A DNA stretch of 64,000 nt, taken from positions 154,536,162 to 154,600,161 of the forward strand of contig OY992539.1 of the NCBI GenBank assembly GCA_963921195.1, read 5' to 3'. The notes under the pieces are model-generated. The model was not told the origin of the DNA and did not search any database. It saw only the letters and a program-made list of their open reading frames with translations. Below are positions 22,979 through 34,116 of this stretch, in pieces. Numbering within the stretch: position 1 is the stretch's first letter; each line of letters begins with the position of its first letter. The position numbers and the translations under genes are program-made. Source of the DNA: Pegoplata infirma. Taxonomy: Eukaryota; Arthropoda; Insecta; Diptera; Anthomyiidae.

Positions 22979-23780
22979 TCATATTTCGCTTGAATAATAA
23001 AAATCACCATTGATGTTAATTTTCACTTCTTTTCTGCCTCCCTTTGCAATATACATACAACTTGTCTTAGACATGTTAAATGAAAGCTTTAATCGTCGAC
23101 TGTTATCATAAAATTTTCTTATTTTTACTTGTAAGTTAGCAACTGCATAATCAAAATCTCTATGCCATGACATCACAAAAAAGTCATCAGCAAATTGATA
23201 TATACGAGTATTTTCATCTTCCAATTCATGAAGGTTCTTGGTATAAAAATTAAACAAAACCGGTGATAAACAACTTCCCTGAGGGATGCCATTTTGTACT
23301 TCAATTTGATCATTACCAATTTTAAGAGTTCTACTAGAAAAAACATTTGTAATCCAGTTGACAATATTAATATCAATTCCATCACTTGTCATTGCTGCGT
23401 TCAATATTTTCATATCCACACAGTTGTATGCATTATTAATGTCCAATACGAAGAGAATAACTTTATTACCTTGCTGCTTAAGTTGCGATGCCATAAAAAT
23501 TAAATCATTCAAGCACATCGATGCTGATTTGTTTTTTCTGTATGCAAAGGATCTCTCTGGGAGAATTTGCTCAATATACTCACATAATCTGTCCTTAACC
23601 ATTAAGTTTAGACATTTCAAGAACACAGACAATAAAGATATGGGTCTGTAGTTCGTGTAGTCCGTCAAATCCTTACCCCTTTTGGGAATCGGCACCACTT
23701 TAATTATACGCCAAACTTCGGGAACATTGCAGTTGAAAAAACAATCATTTAAAACTTCCAGTAGAGCCACTCTTGCATTA
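22979..23780 (-). pseudogene. LINE ORF2, reverse transcriptase part
   Basis: Continues the frame cut at 29670. It starts inside the RT fingers (ALLEVLNDCFF) and shows YRPISLLSVFLK, FVLDINNAYNCVD, NGIPQGSCLSPVLFN and the catalytic QFADDFFV. It ends at a stop at 22979 well before the usual C-terminal domain, so the 3' part is lost. The RT motifs themselves are intact, with the FADD aspartates present. Confidence 0.85.
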
Positions 23781-24992
23781 CACTCAGAAAATTATGTAAG
23801 TTACTACATGTTAGTTGTTTGTATATTTTACAGTAGTTAATTATTTTGAACTACAAAGTCAGTTGTTTTTGTACGAAAAATATCAAACAGCTATTTCTGT
23901 TAGTTATTTTAAGTCGTTTTTTTGATAACTAACAAAAAAGTACTGTAATGTAGTAACAGTTATTTAAAGTAGTTAATTTAATTTTTTTATCTCTGAAAAA
24001 TTTTCGAAGTTTTTTTCGAAACATAAAAATAAATTTTCTTTTTTGTTATTTTTCACATCTTTAAAAAAAAAAAACTTGGAAAAAATTTGGTCTTCAATTT
24101 TTTTCTGAAAAAAATTTTTGAAAAAAAAAAATTGATTATTTTATTTTTACTACATGTTAGTTGTTTTGACTTCAAATGTAAGTAGATTTTACTACATAAG
24201 TCAGTTGTTTTTTTGTCAGTTAAAATAACTAACATTGTTAGTTGATTTAACTGAAAAAGTATATATGAGGCATTCCACACCAACTGTTCCACTACAGAAA
24301 AACCATAGTGGTTTCAATGGGATATCATTTGCAAAGTATTCGCTCTTAGGGTACTATTTAATAACAAAAATAAAATTTAAGTTTTTTCAAAAAGTGGGCC
24401 TTGTAGGCATGGTCAAATATTGAAAATTTTGGGTATTTTTGCCGAAGTATCTTTATTTCATTATTTATGCAAATTAAATGAAATACAGTGACGTCTTTAA
24501 AATAAAAGTTTTTTATAGATTTTTGCATGGGCTATCGATTAAAAAAATAAAATTTGGAAAATTTTCAGAAGAAGTTCTGAATTTTTCAAATATTAACTTA
24601 AACTTTATTTATCAAAAAACATGCCACAATTTTTTTTATTTTTTTAATTTTTAAAATAAAGTTAAGGTGTATATCTATCTGTTCTGAAATTTTCAGAGAT
24701 GCATTTTGCCTTGTTTTCGAGAAATCAAATTTTAAAGATCGCACTACGCTTATATTATACAAAATGTGGTATGTAACGAGTGCGTATGAGTAATAAAAAC
24801 AACATATAAAGTAGTGATGGAATTGTGAGTGAGTTTTTATTATGATTAATCACGCTTTAAAAAAAAAATAGCTCACGCCATTCCCGCTCACGTTAGTAAA
24901 AGAACATGTAACTATCACGCGTGATTCACGTGACTCACGGCATCACGTTCGCTTAAGAAATAAAATTTTTAGACACTCACGTTCACGCACTT

Positions 24993-25420
24993 ATCTCAGA
25001 TTCTGAGACATTTTTCTATAGAAAAAATTTCAGATTCTGAGACATTTTTCTATAGAAAAAACCTCAGATCCTGAGACATTTTTCTATAGAAAAATTCTCA
25101 TATTCTGAGACTGATTTCCCATAGAAAAATTCCCAGGTTCTGAGACTGATTTTCTATAGAAAAATTCTTAGATTCTGATTTTCTATAACAAACAAAAATT
25201 CTCATATTCTAAGACATTTTTTCTGTAGAAGAACTGTCAGATTTTAAGAAATTTTTTCTTTACAAAAAATCTCAGAAACTGAGAAAAAATCTCAAATTCT
25301 GTAAAATTTTTTCGGTAGAACAATTCTTAGATTCTGTGACTCTTTTCGATAGAATTTCTTGTGATAAACTTGTAGATTTGTCTATAGAATGAGAAATTTG
25401 TTCTATACTAATTGTAAAAA
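24993..25420 (+). repeat. degenerate relative of the 35-bp satellite
   Basis: About 12 divergent units with the TCTCAGATTCTGAGAC and TTTTTCTATAGAAAAA modules, decaying from left to right. Located in the loop of the inverted-repeat element, about 4 kb from the main arrays. Confidence 0.85.
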
Positions 25421-25429
25421 ATATTGCTA

Positions 25430-26161
25430 CCCAGCAAAACTTTGATAATGGGTAGTGATTATATATCACATTACCAGGTAATGCATATAACTTATTTGTA
25501 GCATTATTTTATGATGTCTTACCAAACATTTGTTCCACAACGTATTATTTTCAAGTGAAAAATAATGCATACTAATAATTTGCTACGTAATGCATGATTA
25601 TTGGAAAAAATGTATTTCATATTTGTTATTTCTAAATATTAAATCATGGATGACTTATATTTGGTTACATTATGTATTATTTGAAAGTTTGAAATAGTGT
25701 ATTATTTATTATTGGATGCATAATGCATTACAATAACATAAAAAATAATTATTTTATAAAAAAATGCATAAGTTTAAACTAGAGATGGGCCAACGACAGG
25801 AAATTTCTAACGACACACACTCACGAGCATATTTAATCTACTTACACTCACTTACAATCACGTGAGTAAATTTAATACAAAATTACTTTTTCACTACTCG
25901 TAACACCTTATATATTATCTTCTGGTATGCTATATTATTTCATATCTCGTAACCTATAAAATATCATATATTTTACACCTTACTCGTATTCTTCGTTAAA
26001 AATTTATGACTTATTTTATACCTTACTGGTATTCTTTGTGATAATGTGGATGCATTACTTTGAGTCTCATCGCCTGTTAAAATCATCAATGCCGAAATGT
26101 ATAAAATAAGAGATCCTATACCTTATTTTATACCTTATTTGGTAATCTAAGTTTTGCTGGG
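25430..26161. mobile_element. TIR element (CCCAGCAAAACTT family), copy 1
   Basis: Starts CCCAGCAAAACTTTG and ends AAGTTTTGCTGGG. Internal sequence matches copy 2 in reverse orientation over most of its length, for example the ACGACACACACTCACGAGC part. Non-coding. Confidence 0.78.
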
Positions 26162-26271
26162 ATATCTTTAAATCTTGATGCGTCTTGAATATATCAATCT
26201 TATTGGATCGCATAAAAATATTGATGGTTCTTTTCTCGACGTCGTTATCCACGACATTTTTTATGGAAGTT

Positions 26272-26909
26272 CCCAGCAAAACTTAGATTACCAAATAAGG
26301 TATAAAATAAGGTATAGGATTGCTTATTTTATACATTGCAGCATTGATGATTTTAACAGGGGATGAGACTCAAAGTAATGCATACGAGTAAGGTATATAA
26401 TATAGCATACCAGAACGTAATATATAAGGTGTTACGAGTAGTAAAAAAGTAATTTTGTATTAAATTTACTCACGTGATTGTAAGTAAATGTAAGTAGATA
26501 AAATATGCTCGTGAGTGAGTGTGTGTCATTAGAAAATTCCTGTCGTGAGCTTATCTCTAGTTTAAACTTATGCATTTTTTTATAAAACATTCGTTTTTAT
26601 GTTATTGTAATGCATTATGCATCCAATTATAAATAATGCATTATTTCAAACTTTGAAATAATACATAATGTAACCAAATATAAGTCATCCATGATTTAAT
26701 GTTTAGAAATAATGAATATGAAATAAATTTTTTCCAATAGTCATGCATTACGTAACAAATTATTCATAAATCATTATTTTTCACTTAAAAATAATACGTT
26801 GTGGAACAAATGAATGGTAAGACATCCTTAAATAATGCTACAAATAAGGTATATACATTACCTGGTAATGTGTTATATAATCACTACCCATTACCAAAGT
26901 TTTGCTGGG
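26272..26909. mobile_element. TIR element (CCCAGCAAAACTT family), copy 2, inverted
   Basis: Starts CCCAGCAAAACTTAG and ends AAAGTTTTGCTGGG; reverse complement of copy 1 with many small differences. The 110-base gap between the two (26162-26271) resembles the sequence just right of copy 2 (26920-27030: AAATCTTGA, CATCTTGAAT, TTGATGG, CTTGACATCG), so the target itself was duplicated. Confidence 0.78.
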
Positions 26910-27487
26910 TTGTGAGGAAATTCTTATCATTAAATCTTGAAACATCTTGAATGTATAAACATATTTTGATAAATCTGCATAATGTTGATGGATTTTTTTC
27001 TTGACATCGATATTCACGTTATCTGAAAAAACGTAGACACAATATTATGCACTAGTTTTTTACAACGAACTAAAAATTATACCTTACTGATCCGATTTCT
27101 TAATATTCAGTCATTTTCAGCTAGTTTTATTGCGCTTCACAATTATAAAAAAATTGTGTAAATATAAATAAAAATAAAATGTTGATGTTCAATTTTTTAT
27201 TGAATTTTAAATAATTGTCAATAAATTTTTCGAAGTTCTAACTAAATTGAATAGCAAAAGTTGCATAGCCAATAAGGTATTTAAATTACGTAGTGCAAAG
27301 GTAATAAACCGCATATTTTAAATTTCATAGAAAAAATAAATACCTATGCCAGCTAAGGATTTATTACCTCGATTATTTTTTTGTGTGTAGTATTTGCCTA
27401 GTTATAGTTTTGTTATTTGTGAGTATTTTTCGGAACAAATCGTAAGTAATACTTTTTACCACGTGACCGTTAACAAACTTAAACAGA
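26910..27487. other. AT-rich loop sequence
   Basis: No coding frame. Contains a terminus-like string ACCTCGATTATTTTTTTGTGTGTAG near 27367-27391, shared with 21450-21478. Confidence 0.5.
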
Positions 27488-28231
27488 AAAAAGATAAGTG
27501 CGTGAACGTGAGTGTCTAAAAATTTTTATTTCTTAAGCGAACGTGATTGCCGTGAGTCACGTAAATCACGCGTGATAGTTACATGTTCTTTTACTAACGT
27601 GAGCGGGAATGGCGTGATTTATTTTTTTTTTTTAAAGCGTGATTAATCATAATAAAAACTCACTCACAATTCCATCACTACTTTATATGTTGTTTTTATT
27701 ACTCATACGCACTCGTTACATACCACATTTTGTATAATATAAGCGTAGTGCGATCTTTAAAATTTGATTTCTCGAAAACAAGGCAAAATGCATCTCTGAA
27801 AATTTCAGAACAGATAGATATACACCTTAACTTTATTTTAAAAATTAAAAAAATAAAAAAAATTGTGGCATGTTTTTTGATAAATAAAGTTTAAGTTAAT
27901 ATTTGAAAAATTCAGAACTTCTTCTGAAAATTTTCCAAATTTTATTTTTTTAATCGATAGCCCATGCAAAAATCTATAAAAAACTTTTATTTTAAAGACG
28001 TCACTGTATTTCATTTAATTTGCATAAATAATGAAATAAAGATACTTCGGCAAAAATACCCAAAATTTTCAATATTTGACCATGCCTACAAGGCCCACTT
28101 TTTGAAAAAAACTTAAATTTTATTTGTGTTATTTAATAGTGCCCTAATTGGGAATACTCTGCAATTGATTTCATATTGCCGCGACATCACTTTTTTTTGC
28201 TGAACATTTGGTGTGGAATGCCTCATATATA

Positions 28232-29573
28232 TAAATTCCTGGGATTCCTAGTTGGAACAAAGGGCCAGTACAAATGTTTTCCATTGACTTCTATCTACAG
28301 CTAGCCTTTTTGCTTCTCTCCATGAAGTTCTGGCTGACCGCAGTTCATTTTCTACTTGTCGTCTTCACGTATTTGCGGGTCTTCCTCTACGTCTGCTGCC
28401 CTGGGGATGGTAATCGAGAGCTTTCCTTGTTATGTCATCATGACTTTTCCTAAAGGTATGACCAAGCCAGTTCAGCTTTTTCATGCGGATGTCTAGCATG
28501 ATTTGGGTTTGTTCTGTTTTTTGCCATAACTCATAATTCGTTATTGTCATAGGCCAAAAAACACGTAAAATTCTTCGCAAGCATTTATTAACAAATACCT
28601 GGAGTGCATTTGAGTCCTCACTTGTGATGTTCCATGTTTCGCAACCATATAATAAAACAGATTTTACATTTGAATTGAAAAGTTTGATTTTCGTGCGTAG
28701 GGTTATGCGATTGGACATCCACACTTTATTCAGTGAGCCAAATGCTTGATTTGCTTTGACAATACGGTAAGCTATATCCTCTTTGCTGCCACCAGAAGTA
28801 GTTATTATACTGCCGAGATAACAATAGTTGTCTACATCAAGAAGTGGTTGTTCTAAAATTTTTAGTGACTCGGTGTTGTTGGTGTTGACGCGCAATGATT
28901 TAGTCTTAGATATGTTTATCTTAAGACCAGCATTGGATGCATTCTTAACAAGGATATTGAGCTTTGTTTGCATATTATTAAAATTGTGTGACAGAAGACA
29001 TATGTCGACGGCATAGTCTAGATCATCTAATCTGCCCTGCAGTCCAAAGGCTATACCACGATCACCTTTCATTGATTGTTCCATTACAATATCTAGAACG
29101 ATGTTAAAAAGAAGGGGGGGAAGCACACATCCTTGTCTTACCCCTTTTTCAACAGGAAATGCATTACTTACAAGTCCGTCATGTAATACACGACACGATG
29201 CGTTATCATATAAAGATTTGGTAAGTTGGATCAGTGGTTCTGGAATCCCTTTACATCTTAGAGCATCCCATATGGCCGGCTGATGTAACGTATCAAAGGC
29301 CCTTTCAAAATCAATAAATAGCAAATATAAGGCAGACCTCCACTCGACTGATTCTTCTACTATTATTAGAAGGCTGATTATATGGTCTATACAAGATTTA
29401 CCTCTCCTGAATCCAGATTGTTCGTTGCGAAGATCAGGTTCAACAGTAGCAGAAATGCGTTTGTTCGGTATATGAGCAATGATCTTATATGTCATATTTA
29501 AAAGTGTCAGGCCTCTCCAGTTTTTTAATTCAGTCAGATTACCTTTCTTTGGGATCTTAATTATCAGTCCTTC
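28232..29573 (-). mobile_element. 5'-truncated RTE-like LINE with 16-bp target duplication
   Basis: Inserted in the TA element: TTTAACTGAAAAAGTA occurs at 24246-24261 and 29574-29589, and only once at the matching place of the unsplit relative near 59777. On the minus strand it begins inside the RT domain and ends with a stop, about 16 bases of 3' UTR and a TATATATAT tail. A very short 3' UTR with a microsatellite tail is typical of the RTE clade. A later inverted-repeat element (24262-28231) sits in that tail. Confidence 0.8.
28248..29573 (-). pseudogene. RTE-like reverse transcriptase, truncated and inactive
   Basis: The frame starts in the RT fingers (EGLIIKIPKKGNLTELKNWR) and shows NEQSGFRRGKSC, LLFIDFERAFDT and KGVRQGCVLPPLLFN. 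The catalytic motif reads DYAVDICLL where DYADDICLL is expected: the first metal-binding aspartate is a valine. The C-terminal part has LLYGCETW, CLRRILRVFWP, LNWLGHTFRKSHDDITRKAL and RRRGRP, a signature shared by RTE and related elements. A TGA at 28367-28365 replaces what is normally a Trp codon. The same frame then stays open for 38 more codons (to LALCSN) and ends at 28248. No endonuclease domain because of 5' truncation. Confidence 0.88.
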
Positions 29574-29670
29574 TTTAACTGAAAAAGTAGTTGACCCCAA
29601 AACAACTTACAAAGTAGTTATTTTAACTGACATTTTCAGTTGATTTTACTAAGATAATTTTTTGAGTTTA

Positions 29671-30963
29671 CTAGGCAAAGCCTTTATCATCTCATATGTT
29701 ACATCATCAATACCACCAGCTGATGGTTTATTTTTTCTGCTAAGTACATCATTAAATTCATTAATAGAAAACAGTTCCATTGAGTTTGCATTAGGAGTAA
29801 AACAAAAACTAGGACTTGATAGTTCACATTCAACCTGATTTTTTAAAAATTGTAGATATAAGAAGTTGTTGTCCGAGTCCCAGTTACTAGCAGCGACCAC
29901 AGCGGATGTGCTGTTTTTTACATTTCTGACGAATTTCCAAGCAGCTTTAGAATTTGTCGTTTGATTTAGTTCAATTTTCCTCAATTTTCCCGTTGTAGCT
30001 ATTCCTCTTTGCAATACGAACCTTATGTTCCCACACCTTTTTAGCCTCCAAGAGGGCTTCAAAGTTTGCGGGTAATGGATGAGTAAAAGTGCTTTTTGTG
30101 GCAGCTTTAAGTTTTCTAAAATGCAGCTTCAAGTCATCATTCCACCAAAACATAGGCGTAAAGTTACCCTTTGGCTTAAACGTAGCATTTTTAATTTCAG
30201 ATTCAAATTTCATGTTTATATTATCCAAATTAGCTTCCAGATGGGTATTCGATTAAGAGGATATAAGTTTCTTCTTGGACAGAAATTTTCCCGACAATGG
30301 AGGAACATTTGCAAAATCAGTCATTGTAGGCAGATGATGACTACCTCCAAGACTGACTGGCATTACCACCCAATTTGCATTTCGAGATGAATTTGTAAAA
30401 GTTAAATCTAAGACTGAACCAGCATGATCAGCATTTTGTCTAAAAGTCTTTGAGCCATTATTTAAACATCGAAAAGTTGAATTTTGTATCAAACGTTCCA
30501 AAACTGAACCTCTGGGATTACCAGTTGGATCACCCCAAATTACACTTTTGGCATTAAAGTCGCCACACAGTATGACATCACTATAAATTTCCAAATAATT
30601 AAGCAGATTAGACAATTCTCTTTCAAAGATTTCCAGTTCCATTGTTGGACTGAAATAAACGGAGCATATGACAAAATTTGTTTCAAGATTAGTTGTTTTT
30701 GCAATAACTATTTCAGCTGTTGTATTGTAGTTTACTCTTTTCATTCTTATTGATTTTCGATAACATATTGCTACCCTGCCATAATTATTATCTGGTCGAG
30801 GTTTTTTAAAAATATTAAAATTTAAAAGTTTGTAATTGCCACCACCGTGAGAGAAAATCTCACTGAGGCAGCAAACATCAATGTTGTTGTTGTTCAAAAA
30901 ATACTCAATAGTATTTGTATTGGCTCTTAAAGATTGACAATTATATTGACATATCCGGACCAT
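29671..30963 (-). pseudogene. LINE ORF2, N-terminal part: APE endonuclease and start of RT
   Basis: Starts MVRICQYNCQSL at 30963. The APE-type endonuclease is clear (NCQSLRAN, CCLSEIF, VILCGDFNAKS, SVLDLTF, GSHHLP), with the expected catalytic Glu, Asp, Asn and His in place. An in-frame TAA lies at 30255-30253, a frameshift near 29990 moves to another frame, and the RT start (AGGIDDVTYEMIKALPS) ends at the TA-element junction at 29670. It nicks target DNA in active relatives. This copy cannot make a full protein. Confidence 0.85.
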
Positions 30964-31039
30964 TTATTAATTATGTGGTTGGTGTATCCATGTTGTTGTT
31001 TGATTTTGGGAGACCCAGGTTCTTAAGTTGATTATCAAT

Positions 31040-32888
31040 TCATTTACATAAATGATTAACTGCATTTATACCATCCTGATTTTCCAGTTTAACAAAAATA
31101 TCCTTACATAATTTGGCTAATTCAAAAACAGTTCTTTCAATTTCACTTACTCTCTGATAATTGGGCATATTATAAGAAGGAACAGTGGGTTCAATGTTGA
31201 CCCTAGCTCTACGAACATGCTCCCTCGGTTCAGAATGACGTTCAGTAACATGAGTCTGCCGTACGACTCTACTAAATGGATTTCTGGTCAGTAGTCTATT
31301 TACCTCATTATCCTTGTTTACAGTTTGGCTTTCCATTATTAGTGCAGGAAAATCTTGATAATTTTCCAAAATGCTAAATCGGATCTGATCATTATACGTC
31401 TCATACACTTCTCTGCGAGAGATTTTCTTAATGGTCATTATTTTTTTAATATCCTGCTCTTTTAACCACACAGAGCACATATCTTTTTGATCTGAAATAT
31501 GGTCATTTCCATTGCACAAGATGCATTTTATAATGCCACAACTTGGTTCACACCCTCCGGCTTTACCGCAACTGAGACATCTCTTATTGGATTTACATCC
31601 TAGATCAGTATGACCAATTCTCCCACAGTTTTTACATTGTCTAACTGGTGGGTAGTAATGATTAACCTTGAGAATAGTAAAATTTTGAATTACCTCGCTT
31701 GGCAGTTCATTCCCCGCAAAACCAATTTTTACAGAGAACGTAGGATCTAGTCTAACTACACCTTTTTCAACATTAACCCGCGTCATAAATCGTCTTACTG
31801 AATTTATCTTAAAAGGCGATTTGATATTTTCATGATCTCTTCATCAGATAAATATATTGGAACATCGCGAATGACACCATAAGTCTCCAAGAAGCTATTA
31901 GGTACAAAAGCACACAAATTTTTTAATATCAAATTTTCATTACGTATAAAACCATTTGCACTCTCAACATTCTCAAAAATTATTTTATAAAGAGTGACAC
32001 CTATGGCCTTGATCATTTTAATACCAGGAACATTTAAATTACGTATCTCCTCCCAAAGATATAAACCATTTCTTATCTTCCTACCTGATTTCATAGGATC
32101 TTTCTTGTTTAACTGCACCGAGTTTGAGGTATCAACAAGTACGATAACATCACCTACATGATCACTCGGGTAAAAGACCGGTTCCCGTCTGTCATTTTGC
32201 ACATTTACATTAGAAGTATTCTTAACAGTATTACCATTATCATTCGTGGAACTTTCAGCAGGCAAAGCGCAAGCACCGACAGCACTTTGGTTTACCTCCT
32301 CTAACATTTCCCACTCTTGACTAGAATTGCTTAGCTCAACCTGCAAGGTCACTTCGTGTTCAGTATTTTTATCATTGGATTTATTGTCTTCATTTATTGA
32401 TCTTGTGTTTTTCAAATTGTCTTTAATAGTTGTAGATTTGGTTGCTTGGACGCCTCCCACATCTTTACCAAGCAGCTCAGGCTTAAAAGCTTCTAGATTT
32501 TTTCGCATTTGATAATTTTTTTTCCTTTTCTTCTTCTCAGATTTCGATATCCCCTTCTTAAGGTGTGTTTATACCATCCCACCGAGTCTTTAGATTTTAA
32601 GAAAGTAAAATATTACCAAAGTCTTAATACTGCCAAAAAATCATAAACAAAATCAAAAGACATTTTTAAAAACAGCTGTTTGTATGCAAATCTAATAACA
32701 CACAGCCATTTTTTGAAATATTTCATAAAATCAAAAGTCTTATTGGACTGTCAACAAAATCATATTACACACGATTTTTTGACAGGTCTTAATACTCAGT
32801 GGTATGATATAAACACAGCTTTAGAGGAGAGGATGTTCTCGAAATCATCAAAGGCCTTCTGAGTCACCGTAATTGATTGTGACGCCAT
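31040..32888 (-). pseudogene. LINE ORF1 (Gag-like, three zinc knuckles), broken
   Basis: The true start is ATG at 32888-32886 (MASQSITVTQKAF), followed by 21 codons up to the MITE. The frame resumes at 32557 with KKGISKSEKKKRKKNYQ, so removing the MITE and one TTA copy keeps the frame. A one-base deletion near 31820 separates the N-terminal half (to 31804) from the C-terminal half (31786-31040). The latter has three CCHC-like motifs: CKNCGRIGHTDLGC, CLSCGKAGGCEPSC and CILCNGNDHISDQKDMC. ORF1 of such LINEs binds the element RNA. The last part is predicted to be helical. Confidence 0.82.
32561..32820. mobile_element. PIF/Harbinger-like MITE in LINE ORF1, TTA target duplication
   Basis: A 260-base element, ends AGGTGTGTTTATACCAT and, inverted, AGCTGTGTTTATATCAT. 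It is flanked by TTA at 32558-32560 and 32821-32823. Taking out the element and one TTA restores the reading frame of ORF1, which confirms the edges. Confidence 0.85.
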
Positions 32889-33677
32889 GGCGTCACTTTT
32901 ATTGACCTACTTTTCTATTCACTTCTTACAGCAGATTAAACAAAAAATTTCATACAAAATTAAAGATGATAAACAAAAAGGCAAAATTTTTATCAATAAA
33001 CCAACTTTTATTGTATTTTATTTCACTTTATTTACACAAATTAAAGAATAAAAGTCTATCAGAAAAAATTTAGAACTTCTTCACTTGACAGTGCTGCCAA
33101 CAATTGTGGTGCATTCGTTTTACTTCCACCAAATTTTGTTTATGTGAAACAAAACAAAAAAGCAATTCGGATGTGAAATCTAGAACACCAAAATAAAATT
33201 ACTTTTTACAATTTTCAACCGATTTTCGGCACGTGTTCCCCTTAACGATTGCCTTCAAATTTTGAATTTATTATTTTTAGATGCGAATGAGCAAACCTGT
33301 GTCAATCCAACGAACATTGATTTCAAGAACAGGTCTAATGTACAAACCCGAGTAAAAAAATGATATGACGCAATATATAATTTAATATGGGCTCGTGTCT
33401 CATACGAAAAATGGTGTCATAAGATTTGATCGAATATTGTCTAATAATATCAGTTTATATAACTTTATATCGACTTTGATACAAGCTTTGGTCTAATCCA
33501 ATGATATAAAATTATATCCAATTATATTAAAATTTATACAATTTTATAAATCGGAAGTTTTTTTAGTTTTTAATAAAAAGTTGAAATATTAAAATAATAA
33601 AAATAAGTTGTTCTTGAAAAAAATTGAAAACATTTCAAAAAATGGAGTCATGTTAAACTTTATATAAAACACTTATA
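32889..33677. other. AT-rich DNA, probably LINE 5' end and flank
   Basis: The first tens of bases are probably the LINE 5' UTR. An exon-like piece (TTATTTTTAG then GATGCGAATGAGC...) at about 33281-33342 has an open frame of about 25 codons but no other support. The string ACCCGAGTAAAAA at 33346 recurs at 34269. Confidence 0.4.
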
Positions 33678-34116
33678 GGGTTTTTACAGTGACAATTAAA
33701 TTTGCCTTTTTTGGTTTGGTATTTGGCAAATGTGCCAAACGTCAAAAAAAAAATGTCAATTTAAATGTGGCACATTTTTCTTAAAATGCCCAACTCAAAC
33801 CTTGTCTAAAAACAAAATGCCAGTGTGCAAATAAAAAAAAACATAAAAATTACAACAGCTGTGATTGTTTATGTTGAAATTTCGAACGCGGCAACAAAAA
33901 CATTTATACAAAAAGAAATATACACATTTTTGTGTTTATTTTTAAATTGTGAATGTAAAAAGTTAATTAAAGTTATTTTGTGCAAATTATTAACGAAAAG
34001 TGCGCTCACGATATGTAAAGAAAAAATGGTGGCAAATACTTGACGTTTAGTAAAATGGCAAATTTGCCAAATACCCAACTAAAAAAGGCAAATTTAATCG
34101 TCACTGTGAAAACCCC
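33678..34116. mobile_element. TIR element (GGGTTTTCACAGTGACGATT family), copy 2, uninterrupted
   Basis: Terminal repeats GGGTTTTTACAGTGACAATT and, inverted, GGGGTTTTCACAGTGACGAT. Colinear in reverse with 21618-22560 but without the 502-base insert, so it gives the empty site for that insertion. Confidence 0.8.

Larger units (their letters stand above)
24262..28231. mobile_element. large inverted-repeat (fold-back-like) element
   Basis: Two arms of about 735-745 bases, 24262-24994 and 27488-28231, are reverse complements with few differences, starting TATATGAGGCATTCCACACC at each end. The arms contain a stretch rich in TCACG. The loop of about 2.5 kb holds a degenerate 35-bp-type array, two TIR elements and AT-rich sequence. 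No transposase seen. It inserted in the TA-rich tail of the RTE-like LINE. Confidence 0.82.
23781..29668. mobile_element. TA-target TIR element (CACTCAGAAAATTATG family), copy 1, split
   Basis: Ends CACTCAGAAAATTATG and, inverted, AACTCAAAAAATTATC, flanked by TA at 23779-23780 and 29669-29670. Its own parts are 23781-24261 and 29574-29668; everything between is a later insertion. An unsplit relative is at 59194-59866. The interior is made of repeated TTAGTTGTTTT/TAGTAAC strings. Non-coding; a Tc1/mariner-type origin is inferred from the TA target. Confidence 0.85.
22979..32888 (-). mobile_element. I-like LINE, degraded and split by nested insertions
   Basis: On the minus strand: ORF1 from ATG at 32888 to about 31040, ORF2 from 30963 to 29671 and then from 23780 to 22979. 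Splits: a 260-bp MITE in ORF1 (32561-32820) and a 5.9-kb composite in the RT domain (23781-29668). The 3' part of ORF2 after the RT palm is missing. There is one frameshift in ORF1, and one nonsense codon and one frameshift in ORF2. The I-like label rests on three zinc knuckles in ORF1 and an APE endonuclease plus RT in ORF2; the exact clade is inference. Confidence 0.82.

Noticed and set aside
33281..33366. Exon-like piece after TTATTTTTAG with about 25 open codons
   Set aside because: Too short, no donor, and it runs into the ACCCGAGTAAAAA repeat; no independent support.
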